From G963665975 sp963665975 (lineage in GTDB: Bacteria > Bacteroidota > Rhodothermia > Rhodothermales > Bin80), in contig OY762508.1 in assembly GCA_963665975.1 (NCBI GenBank), forward strand, positions 3,348,001-3,412,000: a DNA stretch of 64,000 nucleotides, given 5' to 3'. The position numbers and the translations under genes are program-made. The number at the start of each line of letters is the position of its first letter. Within the stretch, counting starts at the first letter, position 1. A model generated the notes under the pieces. The model made no database searches. It was not told the origin of the DNA and saw only the letters and a list, made by a program, of their open reading frames with translations. Shown here in pieces: positions 62,411-64,000 of this stretch.

Positions 62411-63643
62411 ATGGTCACGATCATGAGAGGACGACGGACGCCATTCTGGGTTGGCGCAGGTCTGGTTGTCGTCGTGGTGGCTCTGTTCTCCAGGAGCGGA
62501 GGTATCGCCGTTAGCCGGATCGATGTTACGCGCACCGGATGGGACACACTCGCGGTAGAAGCATCATTTGTGAAGCAATCCATCATATTCGTGAGGCGCG
62601 ATGTAGTCCCACGCGTGGTTTCAGTAACGGTGTACAGTGCTGGATTTGACGAACTCTATGTAGGTGATGGGCGCCGTATCGTAGTGCAGGACCAGGTGCT
62701 CGGCGATCTTGAACGACTGCTGATTGAAGTGTGCGCACACTACGATGGCGAGGAAGTCTGCGGGCAGGAAGCCGTGCTGGCATCTCCCAAGCGCATGCGT
62801 GTCGCGCACCGGATCTCCTATCCCGACAGCACCGACGTTGCACGCGGTCGCTATAGCTTGCGCTTCGTGTACGAGCGGCAGCGTTGGGAAGGGGAAACCT
62901 GGGAGCGGATACCACACCGGGGCCGGCTATATAGCCGCATGCGGGTGTATGTGCCGGGATACGATGAGGACGCTGTAGAGCTGGCAATCAATGGCGCTAG
63001 CGGACCTTTCAACCTGCGCAAGGCACCAGGATTCAACGATTTTCACTACCGGCTCGCAACCGCAATGCAGGACACCGTCCGTATAGCCGTGCAGTTTGAT
63101 ATATACGCTGGTTACAAGCCCGAAGCCACCCGCAGAGTTGCCTCCATCGCACATAGCGTAGAGGGTGTGTCAGGGGAAGCGCGCTGGCGCGAGGTTATCC
63201 GCCTGTCCGAACTGGCGGCGGCGACTCTTGTCGCCGCGCTAACGCCTGGTGGCGAGGTCGAAGTACAGCTCCCCGACACCATGCGCTGGGATTACAACCG
63301 CCTGACGAATACATACCGCATGGCGCTGATCCTCCGCTGGCGGGGGGCTCGATCGTCACGCATCAGGCACTATCTGATGGGCACGCTGCGTGTCGACGCA
63401 ACGGATCACCATGCGCGGTTCACCCTGATGCGCGCCACGGGCGCGACCGCCAGGCTGTGGAATAGACGCATAGGGGAAAGCACGCTCGATCTTCCGTCGG
63501 TGCAATCCTATGGCCCGGCCGGCGAACAGGAGCAATTGCTGCGCTCGCGGTCGAATCTATCGCGCCGTGGTCGAGCAACTGGAAGCGGACGGGCAGGCGC
63601 ATCCGCACGCGTACAGGTTTCCCGCTCTGCTGGCCAGGAATAA
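62411..63643 (+). CDS. Unrecognised exported or membrane-anchored protein
   Basis: 410 residues. N-terminal basic start and hydrophobic helix (FWVGAGLVVVVVALF), so signal anchor or uncleaved signal. The body has alternating beta-strand patterns (SVTVYSAGFDELYVGDGRRI, GRLYSRMRVYVPGYDEDAVE) and I recognise no domain. The layout (signal, beta-rich domain, ~400 residues) recalls GWxTD-type proteins of this phylum, but the signature is missing, so I do not assign it. The last ~75 residues are basic and low in pattern, and overlap the opposite-strand TonB-like gene by ~220 bp. The true end may be earlier, with a frameshift. Confidence 0.6.
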   Translation: MVTIMRGRRTPFWVGAGLVVVVVALFSRSGGIAVSRIDVTRTGWDTLAVEASFVKQSIIFVRRDVVPRVVSVTVYSAGFDELYVGDGRRIVVQDQVLGDLERLLIEVCAHYDGEEVCGQEAVLASPKRMRVAHRISYPDSTDVARGRYSLRFVYERQRWEGETWERIPHRGRLYSRMRVYVPGYDEDAVELAINGASGPFNLRKAPGFNDFHYRLATAMQDTVRIAVQFDIYAGYKPEATRRVASIAHSVEGVSGEARWREVIRLSELAAATLVAALTPGGEVEVQLPDTMRWDYNRLTNTYRMALILRWRGARSSRIRHYLMGTLRVDATDHHARFTLMRATGATARLWNRRIGESTLDLPSVQSYGPAGEQEQLLRSRSNLSRRGRATGSGRAGASARVQVSRSAGQE

Positions 63644-64000
63644 AGGACGTGGCTCGCAGGGCCCTCACAGCTGCAGAGTCGCACAACGGATGCAGGGATT
63701 GCAAGACTTCAATTCTGCTGGTGGATCCGTCGGATTCCACGATGAAACCTAAGATCAGCCGTCCTTCGATGCCTTCCAGCCGGGCTTTCTCCGGATATTC
63801 GATGTGTATGTAGTAGGCTCCAATGCCTCCCGCTATATCAGGCATGTGCTCGACAAAGTCCAGAACGGGAATACCCCTGAGATCCTCCGGGCGCTCTGCA
63901 GGGTCGAGAGTCGTCTTCGCGTCGTCCGGATCATCCTCGTGTTGCTGCTTTTCGTCTGCTGATTCGCCAATGTCTATCTGTACTGCCCCAGTGCTTTGCA
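63420..64000 (-). CDS. TonB-family C-terminal domain protein (5' part cut off by window end)
   Basis: Partial: the frame is open to the window edge, and the ATG at 63845 is internal. It reads RPEDLRGIPVLDFVEHMPDI, then GIGAYYIHIEYPEKARLEGI, EGRLILGFIVESDGSTSRI and KPVRVRMRLPVRFQL. This is the TonB C-terminal domain as found in energy-transducer-like proteins of Bacteroidota. The upstream acidic linker (DEKQQHEDDPDDA) fits the periplasmic spacer. Homology ends near 63575, yet the frame runs ~50 codons further (to 63420) into the convergent gene, so the natural stop may have been lost. Confidence 0.85.
   Translation of the reverse strand, partial: QSTGAVQIDIGESADEKQQHEDDPDDAKTTLDPAERPEDLRGIPVLDFVEHMPDIAGGIGAYYIHIEYPEKARLEGIEGRLILGFIVESDGSTSRIEVLQSLHPLCDSAAVRALRATSFIPGQQSGKPVRVRMRLPVRFQLLDHGAIDSTASAAIAPVRRPGHRIAPTEDRACFPLCVYSTAWRSRPWRASG

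Overview
The window reads as a chromosome segment of a Bacteroidota-type bacterium, most likely of the Rhodothermales branch. This is inferred from gene order (str operon fused to the S10/spc/alpha ribosomal operons, with map-infA-rpmJ-rpsM-rpsK-rpsD-rpoA-rplQ), zinc-free forms of S14 and L36, weak Shine-Dalgarno sequences, a secreted protein with a type IX-secretion-style C-terminal tail, DUF5916 and TonB-family proteins, and a TPR/SPOR lipoprotein. Marine life or host association is only a guess, from the sulfatase and the giant surface proteins.

Region 1 (1-18131) is accessory DNA. Two giant surface-protein genes (2266-9345 and 11434-16620) lie head to tail. Each has a signal peptide, a plant-type LRR region (nearly deleted in the first), a stack of Calx-beta modules (16 and 9) and a C-terminal autotransporter-like barrel ending in Trp. 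Decayed IS256/Mutator-type transposase remnants lie before, between and after them. The upstream block plus the first ~280 bp of each gene (1787-2544 and 10955-11712) looks identical, although both flanks differ. That block includes a 282-bp element with terminal inverted repeats, next to a 14-bp hairpin. The region ends with a decayed group II intron: maturase fragments without the YADD core, and a domain-V-like hairpin.

Region 2 (18348-25069) holds pyruvate kinase, a 1025-aa TPR/SPOR lipoprotein and FtsH.

Region 3 (25270-44975) is one long + strand run of translation genes: rpsL, rpsG, fusA, tuf, rpsJ through rplO, secY, map, infA, rpmJ, rpsM, rpsK, rpsD, rpoA, rplQ. A rho-independent terminator closes it. 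The tuf gene differs strikingly from its neighbours in codon use.

Region 4 (45118-57116) holds mostly housekeeping and envelope genes: RelA/SpoT, an HU-family protein, RuvX, LemA, a TPM-domain protein, a small TPR protein, a CPBP protease, a cysteine-desulfurase-like enzyme (minus strand), a TIGR02206-type membrane protein that seems to lack a normal start, a DUF5916 protein and an AbgT transporter.

Region 5 (57117-64000) is a second accessory zone. Decayed IS1634-type and IS256-type transposases surround an LVIVD-repeat secreted protein and a sulfatase. A ~50-bp diverged direct repeat lies at 57141 and 62331. The window ends with an unrecognised envelope-type protein converging on a TonB C-terminal-domain protein cut by the window edge. 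I recognised no rRNA, tRNA or CRISPR array.
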